This document shows, piece after piece, positions 23,640 through 35,635 of a DNA stretch of 64,000 nucleotides. Made by a program: the position numbers and the translations under genes. Location: the NCBI GenBank assembly GCA_945643635.1, contig CALZFC010000001.1:539001-603000 (forward strand), read 5' to 3'. Positions within the stretch are counted from its first letter, which is position 1, and each line of letters begins with the position of its first letter. The notes beneath the pieces are model-generated. The model saw nothing but the letters and a program-made list of their open reading frames with translations, did not search any database and was not told the DNA's origin. Origin of the DNA: Allodiplogaster sudhausi (lineage: Eukaryota; Nematoda; Chromadorea; Rhabditida; Diplogasteridae).

Positions 23640-23785
23640 TTTACAGACCGCTCCGGAAATAGCCGCTCCAGAAATGACCGCTCCGGAAATGACAGCTCCG
23701 AAAATGACTGTTCCGGAAATGACTGCTCCGGAAACGATCGCTCCGGAAAATTCTGCTCCGGAAATGACCGCTAAGGAAAAGATCA
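23640..23785. repeat. 15-bp coding-like minisatellite
   Basis: About nine imperfect units of GCTCCGGAAATGACC. Both strands stay open (APEMT on plus, VISGA on minus) because the unit is a multiple of three. No start, splice site or domain links it to a gene. Confidence 0.85.
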
Positions 23786-23829
23786 CAACGAAAATGGCCA
23801 CACCCCAAAACAGCACCTGAAAGGATAAA

Positions 23830-24990
23830 GAATAATAGTAATTAAAGAAATATTCAGGAACTTGAATTTTATTTTGCATCAGCACATCTGCGCAAAGAAA
23901 TATTTCTTGACATTTTTTAAACCATTATTCTATATTTATTTCCAAAGAATAACCAAATAAAAAAGGCTCAAATAGTACACTCAAAGTTGAAAAAAATCAA
24001 GTGTTACATTGACGTGCACAAGACACGTTTATAGTGTTTATTGTAACGCACCAAGCACATACGGCACTTGGTAAGAAATTGCAGACATGCTTCTGCTTTT
24101 TATTTAATCTAATCTAATTGCGACTTCGAACCTGCGACTTATGACTTTAGATGTGAACAAAAATATGCCAAAATAATATGAAAAATTAATTTCTTATTCT
24201 CCTCGTCTTCACGATAGACGCTGAATGTGATCCACACATGATTATGAGACAATAATGCTGTGGTCTGGGTTGGGATGTGATAAAAAGCTAACTCTGCTCG
24301 ACACTCCAACAATTTCTCTGTCTCTCTCACTACCACTCTCCCCATACTCTCTCTCCTTACGTAATCAAAATAAGTAATCTTGTTCGAAGGCACTCTTCTC
24401 AAGTCAATAGTTTTCAGACAATGATCGATAATTTGAAAGTTTCGTTTTCTATGTATGAAGCGACATTTTATAAAGTCTAACCTCATCGAAAGAAGTTCTC
24501 CCTCCGCCAGAGAGAAGTGGGGCATTCTCATCGCTTTGGACTGCCAGTTCAGTGGTGTTCTCTGCCAATTTTATTTTCATAAAATTTTTATTTCAAGCAA
24601 TTCCTTTATGCGTGCTCAAGTATTGAATATTCGATTTAAAATAAGTTTTCTTTTTTTTCATCTGATTGCTCATCGAATGCTTAATAAAAAGTGTCTCACA
24701 GTAGGATTTCTTTCGAAAGGCTAAATTTTTGACGTTTTATTTTGTCATGAATTATTTTTGTCATAAGTTTTCGCTGGTTGAGTAACTAAGCCACATTTCC
24801 TCGTGAGAGTTTTATTTCAGAGTAAGAGATCCAATATGAGAGACTTGATCTTATTTTTTTTTCCCAAATTATTATTTTTTATTATTCCTTCTAAAGGCTA
24901 ATGTACATACATATGTATATATATATATATAGTACCCAATAAATATCCCAAAAAAAATTTTTCCTAAAATTTTTTTCTGTCTTTCACCAT
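23830..24990. other. Intergenic, no gene seen
   Basis: AT-rich. GAGTAAGAGATCCAATATGA at about 24821 looks like a very decayed family A end. A short (TA)n lies at 24915-24932. Confidence 0.45.
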
Positions 24991-24991
24991 G

Positions 24992-25278
24992 GATATAAGA
25001 CAGTGTGAATTTAAAAAAAATTGGTTCTTTTCTGAAATTTTCGACTAAGCTGTTATTTTTGGCACGGATTTAGAATATTCCACTTCTAGCCATTTTTGAC
25101 GAACGTCGAAATTGTCAAAACGCTGATCTGGCTATTTTAACGATCGTCAATAATGACAAACAGTGGAATAATCAACTTCCTCAGTGGAATATTCTAAATC
25201 CGTGCCAAAAATAACAGCATACTCGAAAATTGCTGAAAAAAAAACCAAATTTTTTAATTAACACTGTCTTATATGCAC
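24992..25278. repeat. Foldback repeat (about 120-bp arms)
   Basis: The left arm contains AAGACAGTGTGAAT and GCTGTTATTTTTGGCACGGA to TTTAGAATATTCCAC. The right arm carries the complement (GTGGAATATTCTAAATCCGT ... ACACTGTCTTATAT). The centre is at about 25130. Confidence 0.85.
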
Positions 25279-25362
25279 CGAAAACACACAAAAAATTCCA
25301 ATGATGAAAACATTATTCGTTGTTAACATATATTAATTTTGAACTACTTAATCCATTCAGAG

Positions 25363-25791
25363 TTAAAGGAGGTCCGAGGCGAATAAATAGTGTCTTGTTT
25401 TTTTCGCCTTATTTGGTCGGGTTGTGCTAGAAACTTCGATTGAAAGTGTCCCGAAGTCACAAAAACCTTCATGTCCTGAGGAAATTAACACTGTTTTCTA
25501 CTTTGAATTCCCAATTATTTTATTTTCCCGCCATTTTCAAAAACGTTTGACAAAACAACACCGTGGCCGCTTGGGCTAACCGAGTCATGCCCATGAATTT
25601 CATACATATGGTGCGCGTAACCAACATTGGCCGGGTTTTTCTCAACACGTCGGCTCACCTGGCTGTCTGGGGAGAGAGGCAAGGGGCAGTAGCACAATTT
25701 CTGTAGATTCTTTACTCCGTACTTTTTATGATTCCGTCCAAATCCGTCAGGGACTTCGTGGTAGGAGTTTTTCCCTTATGGCCTCCTTTAA
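25363..25791. mobile_element. TTAA MITE, family C, copy 2
   Basis: Ends TTAAAGGAGGTCC and TGGCCTCCTTTAA, 429 bp, collinear with 22055-22492 (GTGTCTTGTTTTTTTCGC, TCCCGAAGTCACAAAAACC). Its right TTAA is also the left TTAA of a family A fragment. Confidence 0.85.
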
Positions 25792-25935
25792 GAGAGCTCT
25801 CAGAGATACTCGATCATGAGGGTGCAGGGAACAAAAAAATTTTTTGATTTTAATTTCCCTTGTAGGGCTTGTGTAGCATCATGAGAGCTTCCAAAAAAGC
25901 ATTTTTTCAAAAAATATTTTGAAGGTATAACTACA
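25788..25935. mobile_element. Family A foldback, left-end fragment
   Basis: TTAAGAGAGCTCTCAGAGAT, then GGGAACAAAAAAATTTTTTG, in the order of the left end of the 14065 copy. It stops after about 150 bp. Confidence 0.65.
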
Positions 25936-26575
25936 GTATGCCTCGATTTAACGTAAATACTCAAGTGACCATAAAGTTGGTAAAACCTAACAAAACAAAA
26001 TTTTGAAAGTATAATTATATTCGCTATCTGACGACGCACAAAACAGCCATAGAAAGTCTTTCATGAAAGTTTCATTAAGAGGTCGAAATGAGCACTTATA
26101 TTATTGGAATGTGTCATTAGAGACCTTAGCAGTCATTTGGGTGCGCTCTAACCAATACTATCTGAAAGAGCGTCATTGATTACGTCTATAAACTGAATTT
26201 CATGAGAATTCACCTTCGGGAACTTTACAATGTTCGACAGTGAACACCTCAATAAGTAGTGGCAGGCAATTAAAAAAAGGCCAAAAAAGGCCATAAAAGG
26301 TGTTAGTCTCGATCTTTTCAGAAATCAAACATACCATTGCGTTTGTAGTGTAGAAATGCATAAAATGTTCTGCATAACCTTTTCATCTGAGTACTTTTTC
26401 AATTACTTTTTCGACAAAATCTGTTTTTCTGCATTGATTTCGAGAGATTAACGCATGCAGACAGAAAACAAAGAAGACTACGCCCGCCTAATTACCTAGG
26501 CCACATGAAAGCACAGTCTTTTATACGTGTAAAATACTATCTACTTGCCGAATTGGGCAACGGGAAGCCTCGATA
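25936..26575. other. Intergenic, no gene seen
   Basis: AT-rich unique sequence with no convincing frame. Confidence 0.4.
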
Positions 26576-26579
26576 TGTC

Positions 26580-27410
26580 TGCTTGAACCGCGCACTTAAA
26601 GTGCGGCCTGCCCGGAAAATCCCCTTTAACCTAGCTATCCGGCTTCATTCGAGATATTGGTTGAAGTGGTACATAACATCTTATTCACCACGTCCTGACA
26701 CTCAAAAAAGACGCTGTAGCTTTTTAAATTCTTGGATCTTCACTATTATTTTCGGCAGAAACTCTTTTTGCCTTTGTGCACAAGAGACAGAAAAGTGGCC
26801 GTAGTCAGGAAAATATGGAAGAATATACTTTAATGGCCATTCTATGTTAAAGCCCAGACTTTTTTGTGCAGAATAAACTTCTTTAAGACAGCCTCACAGT
26901 TTCGCTGCGAATCGAAAAGCAACACAAACTCGAGAAACCACAATGGATATTCACCAATTCACCGCGTAAATTGGAATATTCGAATTGAGCATCATTCGAA
27001 TATTCCAATTTGCACGGTGAATATTCGCGGTGAACGCGGTGAATTGGTGAATATCCATTGTGTAGTCTCGACTTCGTGTTACTTTTCGATTCGTAGCGAA
27101 ACTGACAGGCTGTCTTAAAGAAGTATATTCTGCACAAAAAAGTCTGGGCTTTCATATAGAATGTTTATTTACGTGTAATCTTCCATATTTTTTTGAGTAC
27201 AGCCACATTTCTGTCTCTTGCACATAGAGGCAAAAAGAGTTTCTGCCGAAAATAAAAGTGAAGATCCAAGAATTTAAAAAAGGTACGGCGCCTTTTTGTG
27301 TGTCAGTACGTGGTGAATAAGATGCTATGAACCACTTCAACCAATATCGCGAATGAAGCCAGATAGCTAGGTTAAAGGGGATTTTTCCGCACTTTGCTGA
27401 CATGTTGAGA
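26580..27410. repeat. Foldback repeat, about 800 bp
   Basis: Arms of about 380 bp meet near 26998 (GAATATTC-rich centre; CCAATTTACGCGGTGAATTGG-like inverted blocks). The left arm has CCCCTTTAACCTAGCTATC and TTCTTGGATCTTCACT; the right arm has their complements at 27380 and 27265. Short frames in both arms are mirror images, not genes. Ends are uncertain. Confidence 0.85.
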
Positions 27411-27544
27411 AAAGTCCGGCTAATGTCGGTTGCTTCCCGATATGCACACTTCCAAGAAGATTGCGCTGTTTCCCGGTTTTGCTATACACGCATAATTTTT
27501 TTTCAAAATAGCTGGAGTTGGCGATCGAACGATGCAAAATAGGA

Positions 27545-27718
27545 GGGTGCTAAAATCTACAGTAGTTAATTCTCTACCCGTGAGATTTAAAATGACTATA
27601 ATTCGGGGACGATAAGATGAAATTCATTCAAACTTTCTCTATCTAAGTTTTACGATGAGACGAACTGATCCATGCTTAAAACCCGATATGTTAATTATTC
27701 GCCGGAGACTTCCTTTAA
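27545..27718. mobile_element. TTAA MITE, family B, right-end fragment
   Basis: Ends TTATTCGCCGGAGACTTCCTTTAA in two blocks, with GTTAATTCTCTACC upstream as in the complete copy at 4290. Its TTAA is shared with the next element. Confidence 0.75.
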
Positions 27719-28500
27719 GAGAGCCAATCTGATTGTGAGAGACTCGACCATGCCCCATGGTAAGAGGACAGGGAACAAAGTACCCTTTGATCCTAATTTC
27801 CTTAATACAGCGTGTGTAGGACCTAAATGGCTTCCCAAAAACGTTTTCAGAAAAAAATTTTTCTCAAGTATTTCTACAGTATACCCTGATATACCAAAAA
27901 TATTCAAATGAGCGTAACTCCGTTCAATGGCGACCAATCTCAATTTTGAAACATTTGTTCGATTCCTTGTCACGTAGGGACAACCATAGAAACGGTTTTC
28001 TGAAATCTTTATTTTAGGGGTCATTTTGGCAAAAATATGTTTTGAGGGTTCCATTTCGAGCACTTAAACCCCTATGTTATAAAACCGAACCAACCACGTG
28101 AAAGAGTGTGGTTTATTACCTCTAAAATAATTATTCGTAAAGTGAACGTCTTTCCGGAAAGGCACGGTAGCACACGAAAAATGCGCGCGAAATGGCGCAT
28201 TTTCAGCCGCCGAGGCACCGTACTAGCGCATTCATCGATCCATAACTTCGCTCAATGTTAATATTACAAACTCGTTAGCATATCATCTAAGAGTTCTTAC
28301 GGAGATCTTCAAATGTTACATACATAGTATTGAAAAGTTTATATATATATATGGGAAATTACGTTCTGTATAATTAAAAGGCTTAAAAAACTACTTCAAA
28401 AACATTTTTGCATGTCCAAACATACATCATAAGAAAGATTATGAAATTTGGCACAAGATGAACCCCTTTCAATGAATTTCCAATCATAAGATGTTTTATT
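27715..28500. mobile_element. Family A foldback, one arm only
   Basis: Starts TTAAGAGAGCCAATCTGATTG and follows the left arm of the 14065 copy through CACGTGAAAGAGTG, GCCGCCGAGGCACCGT and GCGCATTCATCGATCCATAAC. It is cut off near 28500 before the palindrome centre. Confidence 0.85.
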
Positions 28501-29800
28501 ATAAATCAATCTTCTTTGTTCAGCGCGAGTTGCGGGAATAGTTTTTTTTTTTGCACAAACAATTTTTTTTCTGTGTTCAAAAAGGGATTTTTTTTTAATT
28601 TTTTGGGGCAAGCATGTTTTGGCAACGAAGGTTTCTTGTCCTGCATAATGGAAAGATGGAAACGCAGGTTGTGAAGAACAAAAGCTGCTATGATGATGCT
28701 TTTTCTCGTCAGAGACGAAATGGCACAGTGCAGAGACTCTGCTGTTAACCAACTCGGCTCTATTTTAGTGTCTCTTAGGCCCTACTGGCTTAGACGATCC
28801 AACATTTTTGGTACATTTACTATCTCTACTCCGCAGTACTCTTTCCTCCTCAAATTGCATCGACAAGAAAAAGAGAAAAAGTGTTCGGAACGCCTTAAAT
28901 TGCATGGGACGTCTAAAATTCAATGGGACGCATTTTTTTGCCATAGGACGCCTAATTTTTTCCTGGGACGCCTTTATTTTCAATGGGAATCCTATAATTC
29001 CCAAGCCGACAAAACATTTACAGAGATTAGTTTGAATGTAATGAGCTCGAGGTGTTGCCAGCTTGTTCCAAACCTGTGAGAACAACGCCAATGTTGCGAA
29101 CAAGGGTTCCCAACGTGTTTCAAACATTAGACAGATTGAATGGGCGGCTGGTTCAGTTCACCATGCTCTTTCCAACTAGGGTAGCACCGGTGTGAGGCGA
29201 CTACTAGACGCTGCTCGCCCCTTATAAATCCTCCTTGCTTTAGTGCTTTCATTTTTTTTGCTTAAGAAATGTAGAATAAATTTTTTATTTAGCAAATTTA
29301 TTGTCAGTGAATAAACCCACACCCGTACAAGGTTACTTTGAACTGGCCTCATTCCAATGGAGATATCTATTTTTCGACAACGAGGCAAGATTCGTGTTCT
29401 GCACGTCTACGGCCCAAAGATGAGATGAAAACAGTTAGCACTCATTCTGTTAATCCAGTAATCTCAATTCTATCCTCCTGAAATGAATAAGTGCGTGATG
29501 AAGAATCCCCCCCCCCCCCCACCAGCCCCAACAACAAGGGAATTTGCCTGCTTAACGAGGCCTTAGCTGCTGGATACCCTGAACAGGTTCGTAGCTCCTT
29601 ATCCAAAACGAAAGCTTATTGTCAGTTTCGTAATTTTTCATTGATTGTTTTCATGGGTCGCCATCTCAATTATAATGATAATCTCGTATCTTTGGATCCT
29701 AATTGTTAAAATTAGGTAACTTTCAAGTCTTATTGTTAGTAAAGCAATACAAATGTTTTTTTTTCTTTAGTGTCACACTTATTTTGTTCCTCTTTTGTTC
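28501..29800. other. Intergenic with a degenerate minisatellite
   Basis: Between about 28885 and 29000 the motif (C/A)AATGGGACGCxTxxxTTTT repeats four to five times with 20-30-bp spacing. A C-run lies at 29508-29520. Long frames on both strands at 28690-29127 overlap each other and the repeat and are not called. Confidence 0.5.
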
Positions 29801-29806
29801 CTATTC

Positions 29807-30428
29807 CTAATAACCTTTCACGAGGATGACATCCTTGACGGTGATCCAAGCCTCGATGACAATTCCACCATCATCTCCGATGAAACCATTCTCCGGGTTG
29901 AGGACGTCGTCCCAGTTCATTAAAAAGCATCCTTTGGTGCTTTCGTTGAATTCGTATGCCCAAATGTACTGAAAAAGAGAATAAGAACGCATGACTCCCG
30001 AAAGCTCACGAACCGTCTTGTAATACGGCTTATGATCGGCCTTTTGCGCCAGAAGAGCGAAAGTTTTGGTGCAGTTGCAGCTCCAATTAGTATCTTCGCT
30101 TCCCGAGTTGCAATGAATGTTGACGACCAACTTCTTCACATATTTTGTGTCCTCTGAGCATTCAGAGTTCACAGCCAAGAACCTGTAATGGTGATTTTGA
30201 CACGGATTTAAGTCGCAAGCACAGTAAACAAATGGAAAAATAAATGTATGAGTATTGTTCAATAATGCACATAACAGCGCACACAAGCCAAATAACCTGA
30301 GTGAAGCAAGTTGTTTCTTCAAAAGACACTTACCAAGGCAGACCGGCAATCCAGATTTCTGGCGACTTGACTTGCTCCTTCAGCTCGGTCAGCTTCGGCA
30401 CGTCCAGAAGAATCGTTTTATAGTCCAT
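29807..30428 (-). CDS. MATH-domain protein, three exons
   Basis: Predicted 141 residues, a single MATH (TRAF-like) domain with no BTB or other partner domain. Exons: 30334-30428, 30014-30182 and 29807-29968; the phases agree. Seen: MDYKTILLDVPKL start, ESPEIWIAGLPW-like first strand, then NWSCNCTKTFALL, YIWAYEFNE, GCFLMNWDDVLNPENGFI and DDGGIVIEAWITV. The last is the typical closing MATH strand. MATH genes are strongly expanded in nematodes, and many serve as substrate adaptors when joined to BTB; a MATH-only product has no certain role. It looks intact, unlike the two copies at 35636-36242 and 37020-37735. The donor of intron 2 is GTTCGT. Confidence 0.8.
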
Positions 30429-30552
30429 GGTTTCTGCAAGAGGACACATCAAGAAAGCTTTTAATATTAATTTAATAATTAATTCACCTTATTTTATAAA
30501 TGTTTGTAAAAATGACTTATTAAGTGAAGAATTTATGAAGGTTCACTGTTGA

Positions 30553-30665
30553 AGAATGATGTCCCGAGAATAGACCCAAAAAATTAAGGTTGAATCAAAA
30601 ATCACTTTAATCGATATAGAAGAGTGTTCAGCAATCGCCTAAATCCAATTTTGTGAATTAACGGG
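30553..30665. mobile_element. Remnant related to the 48860-50452 family, upstream of the MATH gene
   Basis: GAATCAAAAATCACTTTAAT and TTCAGCAATCGCCTAAATCC also occur at 36535-36590 upstream of the next MATH copy, and a related inverse at 23300-23380. The remnant was probably present before the MATH unit was duplicated. Confidence 0.55.
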
Positions 30666-30718
30666 AATGATGCGTAGAACACAGCTGACCTCCTCTCAGC
30701 TCTCCTAAGCCATGATTT

Positions 30719-32240
30719 TTAAAAGAGAACCAGTCTGAGAGACTCGACCATCACGGGACAAGGAACAAAAGTACCATTTGATCCTAATTTCCTTAATACA
30801 GCGTGTATAGGACCTAAATGGATTCCCAAAACCGTTTTCAGAATTTTTTTCTCAAGTTTGTCTACAGTATACCTGATATACCAAAAATATTCAGATGAGC
30901 GTAACTCCGTTCAATGGCGACGAATCTCAATTTTGAAACATTTGTTCGATTCCTTGTCTGTTCAGATAGTCAAAAAGTTTAGAAACATTTTTTTCACTTA
31001 GATATAAGTTGAATTGTTCAAAATATTTGGATTACCATATTTAACGTTATGCTCAATATTTTTTAATAATCTTTTCAATGTTCGATTCCTCGTCCAAAAC
31101 TACACAAAAAAGTCCTAGATGACCTTTTGCGAAAAATTAAAACTTTTATTACTTTTGGCCAATTTAATTTTTTGAAATGTAGTTTTCAGGCAGTAACTTT
31201 TTTTTACTATTACTTTCCAAAAACTGAATCTTCCATAAGAAAGAGGAGGAAAAACTACACATAATATGTGTCTACGAGGAAAAACCTCCGATACTTTTTT
31301 GGGCCGAAATATGCTCAGAAACCAATATTCAAATGAAGATACCCAAAAAAAGTATATTAATGTTTTCCTCGTAGACACATATTATGTGTACTTTTTCCTC
31401 CTCTTTCTTATGGAAGATTCAGTTTTTGGAAAGTAATAATAAAAAAAGTTATTGCCTGAAAACTACATTTCAAAAAATTTTATTGGCCAAAAGTAATAAA
31501 AGTTTTAATTTTTCGCAAATAGTCATCTGGGACTTTTTTGTGTTGTTTTGGACGAGGAATCGATGATTAAAACGATTATTAAAAAACATTGAGTATAACG
31601 TTAAATATGGTAATCCAAAGTTTTTGAACATTTCACCAAATTTCATCCTCTTTCTTATGATGTATGTTTGGACATGCTGAAAGTTTTTTGAAGTAGTTTT
31701 TTAAGTCTTCTAATTATACAGAACGTAATTTCCCATATAAATCAAAACTTTTCAATAAAGCTATGTATGAAATATAGGAATATCTCCGTGATGATATGCT
31801 AAGGAATTTGTAATATTAGCATTGAGCGTAGTTATGGATCGATGAATGAGCTTGCACGGTGCCTCGGCGGCTGAAAATGAGCCATTTTGACCGACTCGCG
31901 TACATTTTTCGCGTGCTACCGTCCATTTGAGGTAGGACTTCCACTTTAGCAATAATTGTTCAAGAGGTAACAAAGCACGCTTTATCACGTGGTGTACTCC
32001 GTTTTTTAACAGGGGGGGGGGTCCCGATGCCCGAAATGGACCACTCAAAACACATTTTTGCCAAAATTACCCCTATAATGAAGATTATAGGAAAAAAAGT
32101 AACTGAGGACTTTTTATGCCCCATCAGACAAGGAATCGAACAAATGCTTCAAAATTGAGATTGGTCGCCATTGAACGGAGTTACGCTCATCTGAATATTT
32201 TTGGTCTATCAGGGCATACTGTAGAAATACTTGAAAACAA
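30719..32240. mobile_element. Family A foldback, rearranged, right end lost
   Basis: The left end TTAAAAGAGAACCAGTCTGA is a mutated family A terminus. The palindrome centre is near 31315, with arms carrying AACTACACATAATATGTGTC and its complement. The right arm stops near 32240 in the middle of GAAATACTTGAAAAC and joins the Gypsy RT sequence, with no right TTAA terminus. Confidence 0.85.
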
Positions 32241-32244
32241 ATGT

Positions 32245-33425
32245 TTACTTTGTGCATCAGTCGTTGAAAGACTGCTGGGCTTTTTGCCAGTCCGAATGGG
32301 AGTACCTTGAACTCGTAGAGGCGATCGAGTGTCGTGAATGTGGACTTAATGGCAGCATCCTCCGAAAGTCGGACTTTCCAATATCCTGACTGCATGTCTA
32401 GTGTGGTGAAGAGGCTCTTGCCTTTCAGATTCTGGATCGCCAGCTCTGCAGATGTCAGAGAGACTGATGTCATTCAGTCTTCGGTAATCCACACAGAGCC
32501 GAAGGCTTCCATCCTTCTTCCTGACCAGCACCAATGGTGATGCCCATGGCGAGTTGCTTGGTCGGATGACTCCGTGTTCTTCCATCCGCTTGAGCTGTTC
32601 CTTGACTTGCTCTCTGAGGCCAAGTGGAACAGGTCGCTGCTTCTGTCGGATCGGCGGGTTGCTACCAATATCAATCTCGTGCTGCACCAAATTAGTTTGG
32701 CCACGCTCATTCTCATTCAGCGCGAAGACATCTGAGAATGTTCTTAGCAGATTCCTCAGAGCTTCTGACTCGATCCGGCCGTTTACCGAAACGGTTTCGA
32801 GCACTTCGTCTGCTCGTTCTGTCAGTGCCTCGCAGTTGTCGGGTGTCATCTCGATGGGCTGCCATGCGGTCGAAGACCACACATCGACTTCTTCATCCGG
32901 ATCAAATTCAAGTGGATGACTCGTTTCATTTTGCACCGGCACTTCACATTCTGGCGAGACAAGAGTCGAGCCGACTTCATTGGATGATGAGAGGTAGGCC
33001 GTGGCGGCAGGGTCATGGGGTGGTTGCAGCGAAAGGCGGCCAGATGAGTGTGGTGGGACAACTGTGACCTTAATGACTCTCGCTGGCTCCTCATCCTCTC
33101 CGGATGTGTGCAGCCACCACTTCTCCCAGACTGATCGTGCGTTCTGTCCGAGCAGGACGTTGTCAGCCTCCGGGGTGCCGGTCATGTACACGCCAATCTC
33201 CTTGGCCTTGGTGAAGGGCATCTTCAAGATGAGGGTCGCCGCGGAGCTCAGCTCCATCGCGTTGTTGGAGGCGTCTCTCAGGGTTGAATCAGGCCTCCAT
33301 TGCTTAACTGGCTCGGCGGACAGCTCTATTCGATGCATTTCCTTCTCGGAGGATGGTCACTTCTGATCCGCTGTCAATCGTGACGATGCAGTCCACTCCA
33401 TTGAGTGTTGCACAAGTTAGCCATG
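32245..33425 (-). pseudogene. Ty3/Gypsy retrotransposon pol (protease and part of RT), broken
   Basis: An aspartic protease with DSGSEVTIL lies at about 33365-33395 (minus). The RT has [51 protein letters not shown] and then, after a frameshift near 32470, [15 protein letters not shown] and VLPFGLAKSPAVFQRLM. The RT catalytic YxDD, RNase H and integrase are missing because the frame ends at the junction with the family A foldback at about 32245. It is not functional. The family call rests on the RT motif wording. Confidence 0.85.
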
Positions 33426-35345
33426 ACGGCCCTCGGAAGAGCGAAAGATCTTCAATTTGTTTAATCGGCTTTCGATCTCCTCGTCATTGGTTGCGCTGGA
33501 GGGGACCCAGCAAGTCTTCTTGTACTTCCGCTTCCTCTTCTTCCCATCGATCGTCACATGCCTCGTTCCACGGTTCTGCGCTCCTTGAGCGGGCGGACCG
33601 TGCTGCTGGGGCTGAGCTTGCTGCTGTTGCTGCCCGCTTGGCTCCGAACGCCTCGCGTCTTGCGACTACTGGGCGTTGCGCGGTTGCTGCGGATTAGCGA
33701 ATTGTTGATGTGGAGCGGCGGGTGGCGGACGATTCATCGACTGGCGATTATTCTCCTGGTAAGGTGGTCGGTAGGGTGCGCGAGGTGCTGACGGCTGTGA
33801 GGTCCACGGTGGTCGTGGCCTTGTTGACGGCGTTCCTCCTTGTCTGGGCGCCGTTCTCCTCTGGAACTCGCCTCTCTGGAAGCTTGACAACGCCGCTTCT
33901 CTCTTCTCCAGCTTCTCCATCCTGAGCGCCTCGCTCTTGAGGTCGTCATTGCTGATAGCGGGCGAGTCGTCCATTCTCGCCATCATCGCCCTTCTCTACT
34001 GGCTGCTTTCCAGTCAGTCCAACAGACTGGAATTCCTCAGCATTGCCAACATCTCTTCGGTTGCATCCGGGAAGGCTTTCTTGCTGAGAGCCTCCACATC
34101 TAGGCTGAAGTCGGAGATTGACTGGTCGTACCTCTTTCTCAGTTTTCTGAAATTCTGATCAGCCTCAAAGGATGAGAGGGCCGGGTCGCCGAGGAAGCGC
34201 CTTTCAAGCGCGTCGACGACTCGCCCGAATCCGGCATTCTTGACGTCGTCAGGCAAGACGTCATATGCCTTTCGGGCATCTTCTCCCAGCATGCAAACCA
34301 ACTGTCCAAGGCATTGGTTCATGGTGAGCAGTCTGCCGTACTTGGCATTGAACCTCTCCAGGAATGATCGGATTGCCATCCTAGCCATCATCTCTCTCAT
34401 CTCTTCCCTCTCTCGCTCTCTGTCCTCTATTAAAAAGTTGAGGTTCCGTACTGGTTTGCTGCGGAGGTGGACGGCGCGTCCTCGTTGTTGGTCGCCTGCT
34501 GGGATGCGATTCGGCTGAGAAGGGCGGGATTCGGCGGGTCTCCAGCTGCCAGCTGTGCGACGAGTAGTTCGGCTGGAAAACAGGATGATTCATTGCCATT
34601 CCCGGCAGTTCGAATTCTCCTTCCCGATCCCGTTCAGAATATGCACCTGCTGCTCGCAGATGTGCCTCGTTGACGTCGGACTGCTGGGACTGAATGGGCG
34701 GCGCGCTCTCCTGTGCGGGAGGGGCCACTGACGGTGGTGCCGCCTCGGATTTCTGAAGATACTCGTCTTGTTCCGACTTGCTCTCAAGGAATCTTTGCTG
34801 CGGGTGGACCTGCTTGGGACGGAAGAGCGGCCTTTCTTCCTTGTCCCTTGGGCGGAGAGATGCAGCATGGCGGAGGATGCGCGGGCGAAGACCGAACCGG
34901 GGAATGTTGAACTTCTTCTTCGGAAGCTGCTGGCGCTTCGGTGTCTCCCCCCGACCGTCCTGAGAATCAGATCTTGAGTCTGATGATAGATTCCGATCGC
35001 TCTTGTCCTTGTATCTCTCTAGTTCAGAGCGAAAGAGTTTCGGTCTCATTCTCTTTCTTGGCCATTTCGAGCTTGTGCTTTGCTTTAGTGCTTTGCTTTA
35101 GTGTGGCCTGGCAGCTTCAGTTTAGCACGCATTGTTCTCAATTCCGGAGGAATGCCAGCCTGGGTGCTCACCCTGCTGGTGGAGGGGAGCACGCCACCAC
35201 CTCCAGTCGATTCATTTCCGTCGTCTGCCGGGGTCTGGGTGAGGTCGGCCGGCGGCCGGTTCTCGGCATCCAGTGGTGTACCATCTCCGTGGCCGTTGAT
35301 GACGGCTTGCACCTGTGGTGTGGCATCTCCCCGATGCACACTCAC
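33426..35345 (-). pseudogene. Ty3/Gypsy gag region, with frame breaks
   Basis: Four open pieces on the minus strand: 35345-35085, 35049-34381, 34400-34014 and 33986-33666. The third looks like a capsid (MNQCLGQLVCMLGEDARKAY, ALERRFLGDPALSSFEADQN). The second is Gln/Pro/Arg-rich with coiled and disordered parts; the last is basic and Gln/Pro-rich. No CCHC zinc knuckle was seen. Frames of the last two pieces and the pol frame agree, separated by stop codons. No LTR could be defined on either side. Confidence 0.7.
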
Positions 35346-35630
35346 CCCCGGCCATATCCAAAGACATATCCGTCATAACCCCTCACGTATTTTGAACTCT
35401 CTCATAAAAGCGAAAATTCGAAGTTCCCGCCATTTTCAAAAATGTTTTGACCTAGCAACAGCGTGGCCGCCGTAACCACCAGAATTTGTGATGCGGACCA
35501 AAGCTAACCGCGTTATTCAAAGTGCGAACAAATCGTAAGCATTAATTTCCACAACTCAAGTAGCCATCTAATAAATTAAAAACTACCCCTTTTCATTAAT
35601 TTTCATCTACTTTAAAGAAAAAAATGCACG
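35346..35630. other. Intergenic, MITE C-like scrap
   Basis: CGCCATTTTCAAAAATGTTTTGACC followed by AACAGCGTGGCCGC resembles part of the family C MITE at 25530-25570. The rest is unique. Confidence 0.45.
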
Positions 35631-35635
35631 ATGAC

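Noticed and set aside
28396..29127. Overlapping 118-130-codon frames on both strands
   Set aside because: They overlap a degenerate minisatellite and a transposon arm; no domain or splice pattern supports either strand.
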